From contig CADBHI010000055.1 of the NCBI GenBank assembly GCA_902794405.1, positions 1-38,063 of the forward strand: a DNA stretch of 38,063 nt. Direction: 5' to 3'. How positions within the stretch are numbered: position 1 is the stretch's first letter; each line of letters opens with the position of its first letter. Origin of the DNA: an uncultured Prevotellaceae bacterium (GTDB lineage: Bacteria; Bacteroidota; Bacteroidia; Bacteroidales; Bacteroidaceae). The notes beneath the pieces are model-generated. The model saw only the letters and a program-made list of their open reading frames with translations, ran no database searches and was not told the origin of the DNA. The translations under genes were made by a program, and so were the position numbers. This document shows positions 7,870 to 14,973 of the stretch, piece by piece.

Positions 7870-10429
7870 ATTGATGAATGTATTGTTGGTAGATGTTAGT
7901 TCTGTCATTTTGCACGGCTAAGGCGAGTGCCTGTTCCATTGTCTGCATCCAAAGGTGACGGGAATAGGCAGAACCTGCACGACGCGAGGGTTTGATAGTA
8001 TCTATCCACGAAAGCCACTCGGCAGAGCGGCGTAGCAGACTGCCTATGATTTCATCGCCCTGTTCTGTGCGCTTGTTCAGATAGTAGCAGCGCGCCATCA
8101 CAAGGGCTGCATCGGTATAGGGCACGTTCTCCTGCGGCATCTCCTGCTGCCACTTCCGGCAGACTTCCAAGGCCCGGCGGGTATCGCCCTGACGAAGCAA
8201 TGAATCGATGAGCACGCCCATGATAAACTGATGTGTGTTGGCCAGATGCTTCACGTCTTCATCCACATAAATGCCCTTGGTGCTGAGACCGCCATAACGG
8301 AAGCGGTGCATCACGTTGTCGTAGAGCCGCTCCACGTTGACACGCGGACCATCGGCAGTAGGAGTGATACGATAGGCAAGTCCTTCGAGCTCCAAGTGGT
8401 CACGGAGGAAAGGCAGGATGTCGGGACCCATGCTGATGGAGGCATATATGGGACGGCTCCATTCGCCTTGCGACAGCATTTCGAGCACCATCAATTCGTT
8501 CTTGAACAGGTATTGTTTGTTCTTCAGCGAGATGGTCATATCGCCGATGGTGAGGCTGTCGGTGTCTACGGGCACATACTCCAACTGGCCTTCCTTGTAG
8601 TCTTCATGGCTAAGACTGATAGGCAAGGGTGGCGAGTCGTAAGCCTGGCGCTTCATCTGGTCGATATACCAGTCGGTCTGCAGGTATTCCATATTACAGA
8701 CACGGGTGTCGGTGCGGAAGTTCTCCACCTCATGGTTATACCACAGTGGGAACGTGTCGTTGTCGCCGTTTGTCAGGATGATGGGGTTACCTTCGTCCGG
8801 TAGTGTCATCAGGTAGTTCTGTCCGAAGTCGCGACAGGTATAGCGTCCTGAGCGGTCGTGGTCGTCCCATGTCTGCGTGGCCATCTGAATAGGAACGAGG
8901 AGGAAAAGGGGGGAGAGTCTCTTGAGGTACGCCACGCCCAACCCAATCCAAATAGCAAAGGCATAGAAGGAGCCGGCGTAGGCATAGTCGCGTTCACGGG
9001 GCTGGAGCGGCGTTTGGTTGAGGTAGACCACGATGGCGAGGCCCGTCATCACAAACAGCAACGTGACAACCAACAGCTGCTGACGGCCTTTCGCCCCTCG
9101 TTGCCATTGCCAGACGATGCCCAACAGTCCGAGCAACAACGGCAGACCGTAGAAGACGTTACGTCCTTTATTCTTCGTCAAGTCTGTCGGCAACTTCGAC
9201 GTGTCGCAGCTCAACAGCCAGTCATCAATCCATCGGAAGCCCGTTATCCAGTTGCCGTGTTCCACCTCTCCGTGACCCTGTATGTTGTTCTGCCGCCCCA
9301 CGAAGTTCCATAGGAAGTAGCGCCAGTACATGAAGTTCACCTGATAGGTCAGGAAGAATCGCCAGTTCTCTGCTTTTGTAGGCACACCGTCCTTTGTCTT
9401 GATGCCGCCCAGCCAATCCTCGTAGGCCTTGGCATGACGGGCGGAGTATATCCGGGGATAGAGGGGCGTCTGTCCATACTGCTCACGATTCAGGTAACTG
9501 CCCAACCTCGAGACGGTGCTGGGCGCATTCTCGCACATCGGCGGATTGGCATTGGCCCGAATGAGGATGACGCCATAGCTGCTATAGCCTGCCAATATCA
9601 TCAGCAGACAGGCCAGCGACAACTTCAGAATCCGTTTCTTAATCTTGTAATAGGCATAGACAAGTAAAGCCGCTAACAGTATGGCAAAGTAGCCCATTTT
9701 CACTACGCCGGGAATAATGCCATAGAGGATGATACCCACCAACAGGCCACCTGCTACTAACGTCAGCAGCATACCTATCCACGTAACCCTCTTTGCACGA
9801 CGGAAATAAACCACAAACGACATGGCGGGCAGGCAGAGCAGACAGAGCAGATGAACGCCGATGGAAAGGCCCGTGATATAGGCTATCAGGATCATCCAGC
9901 GGTCGCTGCGCGGACTGTCAGCCACATCCTCCCATTTCAGTATGAGCCAGAACATCAAAGCCGTGAGGAACGAGGAGAAAGCATAGACCTCGGCCTCAAC
10001 AGCCGAGAACCAGAAGGTGTCGCTGAAGGTGTAAGCTAATGCCCCCACCATTCCGCTGGCCTCGATGGTAACGACCTGGGCAAGCGACATGGGGCAAGAC
10101 GTAGGGAGCTGGGAACGGACAAGGTGCGTAATAGTAAGGAACAGGAAGAAAATGCAGCCCGCACTCAGCAGCGCCGACAGCAGGTTGACCATCAGCGCTA
10201 CCTGTGACGGCTCACTGGCAAACTGGGAGAAGAGGTTAGCCACCAACATGAAGACGGGCGCCCCGGGCGGGTGGCCGATTTCCAGTTTGTAACCACACGC
10301 AATGAATTCAGGACAGTCCCACAGGCTGGCTGTGGGCTCAACGGTGAGACCATAAACCACAGCGGCAATGGCAAACATGAGCCACGCCATGCAGGTGTTG
10401 AGTTTCGAAAAGTTTCTTTGTTGCATCAT
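7850..10429 (-). CDS. DUF2723 membrane protein, probable protein O-glycosyltransferase (GT117-like)
   Basis: This is an 859-residue integral membrane protein. The N-terminal half has about 12 hydrophobic helices and the family motifs LWDCPEFIACGYKLEIGHPP (residues about 35-55) with GAP following; the acidic residues of the first loop resemble the catalytic loop of PMT/POMT-type GT-C transferases. The C-terminal part (from about 520) is soluble: a TWDDHDRSGRY segment, a TNGDNDTFPLWYNHEV segment and a helical tail. DUF2723 has been assigned to GT-C glycosyltransferases and is linked in Bacteroidetes to general protein O-glycosylation; the donor here is not identifiable. Start choice is between adjacent ATGs at 10429 and 10426. 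It has its own consensus promoter at 10451-10482. Confidence 0.88.
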   Translation of the reverse strand: MMQQRNFSKLNTCMAWLMFAIAAVVYGLTVEPTASLWDCPEFIACGYKLEIGHPPGAPVFMLVANLFSQFASEPSQVALMVNLLSALLSAGCIFFLFLTITHLVRSQLPTSCPMSLAQVVTIEASGMVGALAYTFSDTFWFSAVEAEVYAFSSFLTALMFWLILKWEDVADSPRSDRWMILIAYITGLSIGVHLLCLLCLPAMSFVVYFRRAKRVTWIGMLLTLVAGGLLVGIILYGIIPGVVKMGYFAILLAALLVYAYYKIKKRILKLSLACLLMILAGYSSYGVILIRANANPPMCENAPSTVSRLGSYLNREQYGQTPLYPRIYSARHAKAYEDWLGGIKTKDGVPTKAENWRFFLTYQVNFMYWRYFLWNFVGRQNNIQGHGEVEHGNWITGFRWIDDWLLSCDTSKLPTDLTKNKGRNVFYGLPLLLGLLGIVWQWQRGAKGRQQLLVVTLLFVMTGLAIVVYLNQTPLQPRERDYAYAGSFYAFAIWIGLGVAYLKRLSPLFLLVPIQMATQTWDDHDRSGRYTCRDFGQNYLMTLPDEGNPIILTNGDNDTFPLWYNHEVENFRTDTRVCNMEYLQTDWYIDQMKRQAYDSPPLPISLSHEDYKEGQLEYVPVDTDSLTIGDMTISLKNKQYLFKNELMVLEMLSQGEWSRPIYASISMGPDILPFLRDHLELEGLAYRITPTADGPRVNVERLYDNVMHRFRYGGLSTKGIYVDEDVKHLANTHQFIMGVLIDSLLRQGDTRRALEVCRKWQQEMPQENVPYTDAALVMARCYYLNKRTEQGDEIIGSLLRRSAEWLSWIDTIKPSRRAGSAYSRHLWMQTMEQALALAVQNDRTNIYQQYIHQYEHFLQ

Positions 10430-10450
10430 ACGTTTGCGTTAATTCGGACG

Positions 10451-10482
10451 CAAAGGTATGAAGAGTATCAATGGCAGCCAAA
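10451..10482 (-). promoter_or_regulatory. Consensus Bacteroidetes promoter for the DUF2723 gene
   Basis: On the minus strand TTTG (10482-10479), exactly 20 bases, then TACCTTTG (10458-10451) match the TTTG/TAnnTTTG consensus of the primary Bacteroidetes sigma factor. Transcription would start about 7 bases further, leaving a very short leader of around 15 bases before the ATG at 10429. Confidence 0.75.
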
Positions 10483-10527
10483 AACATTGCCTGACATTTG
10501 TCTGACATTTGACTGACAGGCGCCTAA

Positions 10528-11214
10528 CTACCTGACGGACAGCTGATAGGCCTTTCCCCTGTCAGACTCTATTTTCAGGTCAGAATGTTGCTCGACAACG
10601 GGTTTCAGCCTTCGGATTAGCGTATAGAGTGTGTCATTAGCGTCGGGTTTCTTGGGCCAGAGGGCATCACATATTTCAGTCTTTGTCAGCAGGTGAGCGT
10701 CTGAGCGGAAGAACATCTCCATCAACTGCTGCTGCATGGGAGTCAGTTTGACGCGCTGGCCACGTGCGTCGTAGAACGTCCCTTCCGCCTCAGCGTAGCA
10801 CAGCCCACCATATTGCAGCATACCTGCCAGCTGCACCACGTTCCGCCGACGGCGATAGAAACAGAAGGCAGCCCACACCAGCGTCACCGCCCACAGGACG
10901 GCTGTCGGCCTCTGGTCACTCAAGCTGAAGATAGTAGCCTCCGAGCAGCGGGCGTAGGGTTTGAAGTTAACGGGGGAACCGTCAACCGCAATGGTGGCCT
11001 TGCCGCGGAGCGCAGCTATCTGCAGATGGCTGTTGAACGTGCGGATGGTGTCGCGGGTAATGACATCGCCCTGCTGTTCCTGCATCGTAAGCGTCAACGC
11101 ACGGCTCATATCCTCGTTCACCTGTCGGCTCGCGGAACTGTAACATCCAAAACTGGTAAGGCTCGAAGCTAATATGAGTGCGAAGAGCACTACTAAGGCA
11201 TACTTCTGTTTCAT
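10528..11214 (-). CDS. Membrane-anchored winged-helix transcriptional regulator
   Basis: This 228-residue protein has an N-terminal hydrophobic segment (5-23), a periplasmic region (about 24-104), a second transmembrane helix (105-120), an arginine-rich stop (RRRR 121-124) and a C-terminal OmpR/PhoB-like winged helix (about 150-228; LTPMQQQLMEMF, LLTKTEICDALW, LIRRLKPVVE, then RGKAYQL as the wing). The topology recalls ToxR/CadC one-component regulators but with the DNA-binding domain at the C-terminus. It probably senses an envelope signal and binds DNA at the membrane. Its promoter shares a conserved module with the GH89 operon, so it may regulate itself and that operon; this is inference. 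No ligand-binding family is recognised for the periplasmic part. Confidence 0.8.
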   Translation of the reverse strand: MKQKYALVVLFALILASSLTSFGCYSSASRQVNEDMSRALTLTMQEQQGDVITRDTIRTFNSHLQIAALRGKATIAVDGSPVNFKPYARCSEATIFSLSDQRPTAVLWAVTLVWAAFCFYRRRRNVVQLAGMLQYGGLCYAEAEGTFYDARGQRVKLTPMQQQLMEMFFRSDAHLLTKTEICDALWPKKPDANDTLYTLIRRLKPVVEQHSDLKIESDRGKAYQLSVR

Positions 11215-11255
11215 TGCGTATTCTTGTTAGATGGTCGAAGGCTGATTTATCCCTG

Positions 11256-11324
11256 CAAAGTTACCTGTTTCTTTTGTAATCGCCTCACAAACGTCCCGAC
11301 ATTTGGAATCTTTAACCACCTTTT
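11256..11324 (-). promoter_or_regulatory. Promoter module of the membrane-anchored regulator
   Basis: TAACTTTG (minus strand, 11256-11263) is a TAnnTTTG element 42 bases before the ATG at 11214. The blocks 11267-11280 and 11289-11324 are identical to those in front of the GH89 gene (7543-7556 and 7565-7600), with identical spacing to the -7 box. Bases between the blocks differ, which points to selection on the blocks rather than simple recent duplication. Confidence 0.6.
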
Positions 11325-11473
11325 GCGTAACTTCGCACACAAAGTGCCCGTCCTAACGGGAAAAGTCGTGTCTTTTTTATACTTCGTTATAACGCTCCAC
11401 AAACTGGGTGAGTTAGTCATGCTAAGTGGCCGAGTTGGCACTGCCAAATGACCGAGTTTGTCGCTACATCTTA

Positions 11474-11567
11474 GTCGCCCCCTACGGAAGCACCCCTCAT
11501 ACTATAGCCCTCCCTCTTTATAGAGGGGAGGGCATGTATAGAGGGGGTAGCTTACCGTGGGGGCGAC
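11474..11567. repeat. Large imperfect palindrome (possible REP/MITE-like element)
   Basis: The 94 bases fold back on themselves nearly end to end. Outer arms GTCGCCCCC (11474-11482) and GGGGGCGAC (11559-11567) are perfect. The inner arms GCCCTCCC-TCT and AGAGGGGAGGGC close around a TTAT loop with one bulge, and the middle ACCCCTC/GAGGGGGT segments also pair. It is not adjacent to a U-tract on either side. A dispersed palindromic repeat or a structured RNA are the main alternatives to a terminator. Confidence 0.6.
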
Positions 11568-11718
11568 AGGACGATGGCCACCCGCTTGCAGCGACCGAAT
11601 GTCTTGATGACGACACCCTGGCTCACGCACATTAGAAGACTGGCTGACAATTTGATTTGAGTGAGGATATGTCAAAACAGACACACCCTCACTCCGCTTG
11701 TTATCATTATTAATGAGC

Positions 11719-12615
11719 TTAGAAATTCTTTATTAGCTGCATAAATTTTCCACGATTGCTTGTGTTGACAATGCCATTATATGGAGATTGCGTAACTGGT
11801 TTTACTTCTTCTTTCTCCTTTGCACTATACGCCATGTTATTGTCGACATTATCTGTCGGTAAAGGAGCCGATTCTCCTACCCCCCCCCTTTCCATGGGTA
11901 CCATCTCGCCATCTTCATATACGAAGGAGACTGGGGCGTCCACCTTTGCAACTATCTCATAATCTGCAGGAAGAACTGCTTTGGACCCAGTAATAAAGCA
12001 ACAGGGCCATGCAGCAATCAGGAAGAGGCAAACAGATAGTGGAGTCCTGTTTTTTCCTGTAACATAGATGTCTCCATTTGTTAGGGGGATCGTCGTTCCA
12101 TCAGGCATCAGGATGTTTGTAAGGCGGATTCCAAGTTTTCCCTTGGTTCCCCACCAAGAAGACCTGTTGGCACAATACACTTCTCCTTTCACTGTCGTGC
12201 CAAAAGGTATTACCGTCTTACCCTTGACTTTAATATCCCTTCCGACTTTGAAATCAATGATATCGCCCTCGTCAACATCGGCGGCCTTGAAATAGTGAGT
12301 ATTCTGGACGGGAATATTGGTTCCTGCAGCCAAAGTGTAAACTTCCTTAGTCTCTGCTTTTACTTCATTGCCACCGCCCTTAGTGTTCTGGAAAGACTCA
12401 GAGTCTCCATTTTCGTAGTTCACCTTCATAATATCAGCTTTGCTAATACTATACATCGGGCCATCCAAACTTGAGAATTTCTTGTACTTAACCTCAGAAG
12501 TACCGACCTCAATAATCTTACTCAGGATAGTTGTTCCGTCTTTCTTGACAATTACATCCTGTGCGAAAACGTTTGTTGCAGAAAGCAACATGACAAATAA
12601 AAAACTCTTTTTCAT
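11719..12615 (-). CDS. Secreted Bacteroidetes protein of unknown function with a G9 tract
   Basis: The protein has 298 residues: signal peptide 1-18 (cut after VFA), then a short domain (20-72) with KKDGTTILSKIIEVG, EVKYKKFSS, DGPMYSISKADI and VNYENG, a pattern I recognise from many uncharacterised exported Bacteroidetes proteins. A middle beta-rich region (92-188) is followed by a hydrophobic stretch (about 193-208, CLFLIAAWPCCFI) and a polar tail. The tail begins beside a run of nine G in the coding strand (11880-11888 on the plus strand as C9) at residues 242-246; slippage there would replace the last about 55 residues. A -7 like TAACTTTG lies at 12664-12671. No function can be assigned. 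Confidence 0.7.
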   Translation of the reverse strand: MKKSFLFVMLLSATNVFAQDVIVKKDGTTILSKIIEVGTSEVKYKKFSSLDGPMYSISKADIMKVNYENGDSESFQNTKGGGNEVKAETKEVYTLAAGTNIPVQNTHYFKAADVDEGDIIDFKVGRDIKVKGKTVIPFGTTVKGEVYCANRSSWWGTKGKLGIRLTNILMPDGTTIPLTNGDIYVTGKNRTPLSVCLFLIAAWPCCFITGSKAVLPADYEIVAKVDAPVSFVYEDGEMVPMERGGVGESAPLPTDNVDNNMAYSAKEKEEVKPVTQSPYNGIVNTSNRGKFMQLIKNF

Positions 12616-12825
12616 AATTTAAAAATATTAGTTTGACATAATGGTTTGAATTATTTTCGAGTGCAAAGTTAATCAAGAATCATGGTATCAACAGCATCAT
12701 TTCTTCCATAATGTATGAAATGGTAGGATTAAAGTACAAAGTGTAGGAATCGTGTCGGATTGTACCCCTATTTTCTACATTTTGCTGTACTATTTCCACG
12801 TTATCGTAAAAAAAATGTATTCAAG

Positions 12826-12857
12826 TTTGTGAATCTCGATTATTATTCTTATCTTTG
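12826..12857 (+). promoter_or_regulatory. Consensus Bacteroidetes promoter for the LytTR gene
   Basis: TTTG (12826-12829), exactly 20 bases, then TATCTTTG (12850-12857) give a full match to the primary Bacteroidetes promoter. The expected start is near 12864, giving a leader of about 23 bases before ATG 12887. The region between this gene and the divergent one at 12615 therefore holds both promoters. Confidence 0.8.
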
Positions 12858-12886
12858 CAATCGTTCTTTAAAAAAAGCCCAAACTC

Positions 12887-13246
12887 ATGGCGCGACTTTA
12901 CTTTAACACTCGCGATGAATTGAATCGCATTGACACTTCGAAAATCGTCTACTTCGAGTCTGACGGTAATTATACGAACATAGTGATGGTGAATAAGTTA
13001 AAAGCCACCATCTGCTTGAACCTTGGCGAGATGGAGCGGGCATTGGCAGAGCAGTTAGGAACTGACGACAAGACTTTCATGCGCATAGGTAAGCGTTTTA
13101 TCATCAATATGAACTATATCTACCAGATAAATGTGCTGAAGCAGCAACTGATCCTTTCAGACTATGATCACTTCGCATTCCAACTCTGCATATCAAAGGA
13201 CGCACTAAAGAAAATGAAGGAATTGATGCTTGTTGCCAAGATATAA
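12887..13246 (+). CDS. Free-standing LytTR DNA-binding protein
   Basis: The protein has 119 residues and consists almost entirely of a LytTR domain: KIVYFESDGNYTNIV near residues 19-33, LGEMERAL in the middle, then FMRIGKRFIINMNYI (about 64-78), the strand-turn that enters DNA in AgrA/LytR regulators. No response-regulator receiver or membrane segment is present, so it is not a conventional two-component regulator; activity may be set by level or by a partner protein. It sits at the head of a large co-directional cluster ending with two giant surface proteins and is the natural candidate for controlling it. The FHA gene starts 16 bases downstream. Confidence 0.88.
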   Translation: MARLYFNTRDELNRIDTSKIVYFESDGNYTNIVMVNKLKATICLNLGEMERALAEQLGTDDKTFMRIGKRFIINMNYIYQINVLKQQLILSDYDHFAFQLCISKDALKKMKELMLVAKI

Positions 13247-13262
13247 AAATAAAATTAGGTGT

Positions 13263-13937
13263 ATGGAAATCATTATTGGTCGAGACCCAAATAACGGTCA
13301 ACTGACATTTACTATAGATGACAAAGAATCCCAGACGGTATCTTCCGGAATTCTGCCATCCAGTATTGCTCAAAGCCATTGTAAACTGATTGTCAATCAA
13401 CATCAGATGCGCCTGATTAATCTCGATGTCAACAATTATACTTACGTGAATGGTCAGAGTATAGAGTCGAAAGCCATTACCCCAAACAATAAGATTGAGT
13501 TAGGCTCAGACCGCTATCTGTTAAACTGGGAAGACATCAGTCCTTTACTCCCTGTCAACATAAGTCCATTGAAGGCTGTATGGGACTGTTATGAAGATAA
13601 GAATATAAAACTTCAAATCGCAGAGCGTAAGTTCAACACCCTCCGTTCGATGACAGGACTTATTACAATGGTTGCCATTGCCCTGAGTATTGCTTCTGGC
13701 GGAAAGAGCATCTGGTATGTAGTTCTCTATGGGGTAGCCATTGTCATCTCACTTGTCTTCTTTGTCAAGGCATACAGAGACGCTTCAAAAATACCTCAGA
13801 AACGACAGGAGCTCAATAAGACTTTCCAGCATGACTACGTATGTCCACATTGTGGTCATTTCCTGGGCAACCAATCATACGATATTTTAGCTCAAAATAC
13901 GCATTGCCCATATTGCAAGAAACAATTCATACATTAA
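13263..13937 (+). CDS. FHA domain / two-TM / zinc-ribbon protein
   Basis: The protein has 224 residues. An N-terminal forkhead-associated (FHA) domain (1-88) shows IGRDP (Gly6-Arg7), His39 in SHCKL, and YVNGQ (Asn63-Gly64). The usual serine three residues before the histidine is Ala36, so phosphothreonine binding may be altered or lost. Two hydrophobic helices follow (about 131-147 and 149-169), and a C-terminal zinc ribbon has Cys194, Cys197, Cys215 and Cys218. FHA and ribbon would both face the cytoplasm. The frame is open from 13230, but ATG 13263 gives the canonical FHA start. No Ser/Thr kinase or phosphatase gene lies in the window, so a phospho-partner, if any, is encoded elsewhere. Confidence 0.8.
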   Translation: MEIIIGRDPNNGQLTFTIDDKESQTVSSGILPSSIAQSHCKLIVNQHQMRLINLDVNNYTYVNGQSIESKAITPNNKIELGSDRYLLNWEDISPLLPVNISPLKAVWDCYEDKNIKLQIAERKFNTLRSMTGLITMVAIALSIASGGKSIWYVVLYGVAIVISLVFFVKAYRDASKIPQKRQELNKTFQHDYVCPHCGHFLGNQSYDILAQNTHCPYCKKQFIH

Positions 13938-13969
13938 ACCCACTATTTCGTGGAGTATCAATCAAATTA

Positions 13970-14001
13970 TTTGGCTCATAACAAAACTATTCCGATATTT
14001 G
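13970..14001 (+). promoter_or_regulatory. Near-consensus promoter upstream of the surface-protein gene cluster
   Basis: TTTG (13970-13973), exactly 20 bases, then GATATTTG (13994-14001) differ from the Bacteroidetes consensus only at the first base of the -7 box. It lies 40 bases before ATG 14042 and after a weak CCAC/GTGG hairpin, so the genes from 14042 on probably have their own start site in addition to any read-through from the LytTR promoter. Confidence 0.6.
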
Positions 14002-14041
14002 CACTCGAAATCAGTTACAAACAATTAAAAATTTTACAATT

Positions 14042-14968
14042 ATGACAACAAAAGAAACATGGAAACCAGTAACAATCGGTGGTGTCACCGGTATTTTGAT
14101 GGGAGCAGGTGCAATCGGAGGTTTACAAGCTCTTGCTTCAGGTAGTAACGAGGTCATTGCGAGTGTGCCAGAGGACTCACCTCTCAAGACCACGGTTATT
14201 AACGACTCTATGAGCTTTGGCGAGGCTTTTGACACAGCCCGTGCTCAGTTAGGCCCCGGTGCGGTATTCACTTGGCATGGTCATATTTTCAACACTTATA
14301 CCAAAGCTGAGTGGGACGCAATGCCACATCCCGCTAAGGAGGAATTGTCAGAACAGGTAAAACCCGAAAAGACTGTCGACGAAATTGACACTGACCAGAT
14401 TGCAACTGACCAGATTGCCGCTAATACGACACTTGCAGATGATCAGACAGACAATCATACGAAAGAGCTGTCGCAAGAAGACACCTCCATTAAAGAGGAA
14501 ACCAAGGAGGTGGCTGATAAGGGGAGCGCTCCTGTTGAGGAGCCCAAAGAAGAGCCAGATGAGGATGTAATTATTTCCAATAATCAACATGAGCAATCAA
14601 AGGATGATGTTGCCATTGCAAAGAATCAGGAAGAACCTATTCAGGAAGGCAATCAATTCGTTCAAGAGGCGACATGGGATGAACTTACCAAGGAGGAAAA
14701 CGACGTCCGCATCTTAGGCTATAAGGAACTTGAATTGGAAGACGGCACTTCTTTTGTCATGCAAGGCATTGATATCAATGGACAGCGAGTGGCAGTCATC
14801 GATGTGGATAAGGACGGTGAGCCTGACATTGCGATGACAGACCTGAACCACAATCTTCAGATGGATGAAGGTGAGGTCATTGACCTTCATACTGGCGATG
14901 CCATCACCTTTACCAACGACGACACCGCTGAAGTTGCCGGTCCCGAACTTGATCCCTTTACTGCATAA
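14042..14968 (+). CDS. Membrane-anchored acidic protein with EF-hand-like loops
   Basis: The protein has 308 residues. A glycine-rich hydrophobic segment (about 9-31) probably anchors it. A short conserved-looking module (57-95: SFGEAFDTARAQLGPGAVF, WHGHIFNTYTKAEWDAM) follows, which I have seen in other uncharacterised Bacteroidetes proteins. Residues 100-205 are a low-complexity Glu/Asp/Lys/Gln linker. The C-terminal part (222-296) is beta-rich and contains DVDKDGEPD (254-262), an EF-hand/thrombospondin-like calcium loop, followed by an acidic DLNHNLQMDEGE segment. I do not know its function; a calcium-responsive envelope scaffold is one reading. It begins the tightly packed run, with only 5 bases before the next gene. 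Confidence 0.7.
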   Translation: MTTKETWKPVTIGGVTGILMGAGAIGGLQALASGSNEVIASVPEDSPLKTTVINDSMSFGEAFDTARAQLGPGAVFTWHGHIFNTYTKAEWDAMPHPAKEELSEQVKPEKTVDEIDTDQIATDQIAANTTLADDQTDNHTKELSQEDTSIKEETKEVADKGSAPVEEPKEEPDEDVIISNNQHEQSKDDVAIAKNQEEPIQEGNQFVQEATWDELTKEENDVRILGYKELELEDGTSFVMQGIDINGQRVAVIDVDKDGEPDIAMTDLNHNLQMDEGEVIDLHTGDAITFTNDDTAEVAGPELDPFTA

Positions 14969-14973
14969 CCTCT

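Larger units (their letters stand above)
11215..11718. other. 504-base intergenic region with promoter module and palindromic element
   Basis: No convincing gene lies here; the short open frames lack conservation cues. It holds the regulator promoter module (11256-11324), two imperfect 19-bp direct repeats at 11420-11438 and 11442-11460 (both of the form TGC-x-AA-x-TG-x-CCGAGTT), and a large imperfect hairpin at 11474-11567. The rest (11568-11718) shows nothing recognisable and lies downstream of the minus-strand gene ending at 11719, so it may include that gene's 3' end. Confidence 0.6.

Noticed and set aside
11426-11684. Short open frames over the intergenic palindrome
   Set aside because: They run through the inverted repeat, have no recognisable domain and no good start signals.
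12700-12825. Possible small RNA or riboswitch between the divergent genes at 12615 and 12887
   Set aside because: The stretch is AT-rich with no clear stem structure; the promoters explain what can be seen there.
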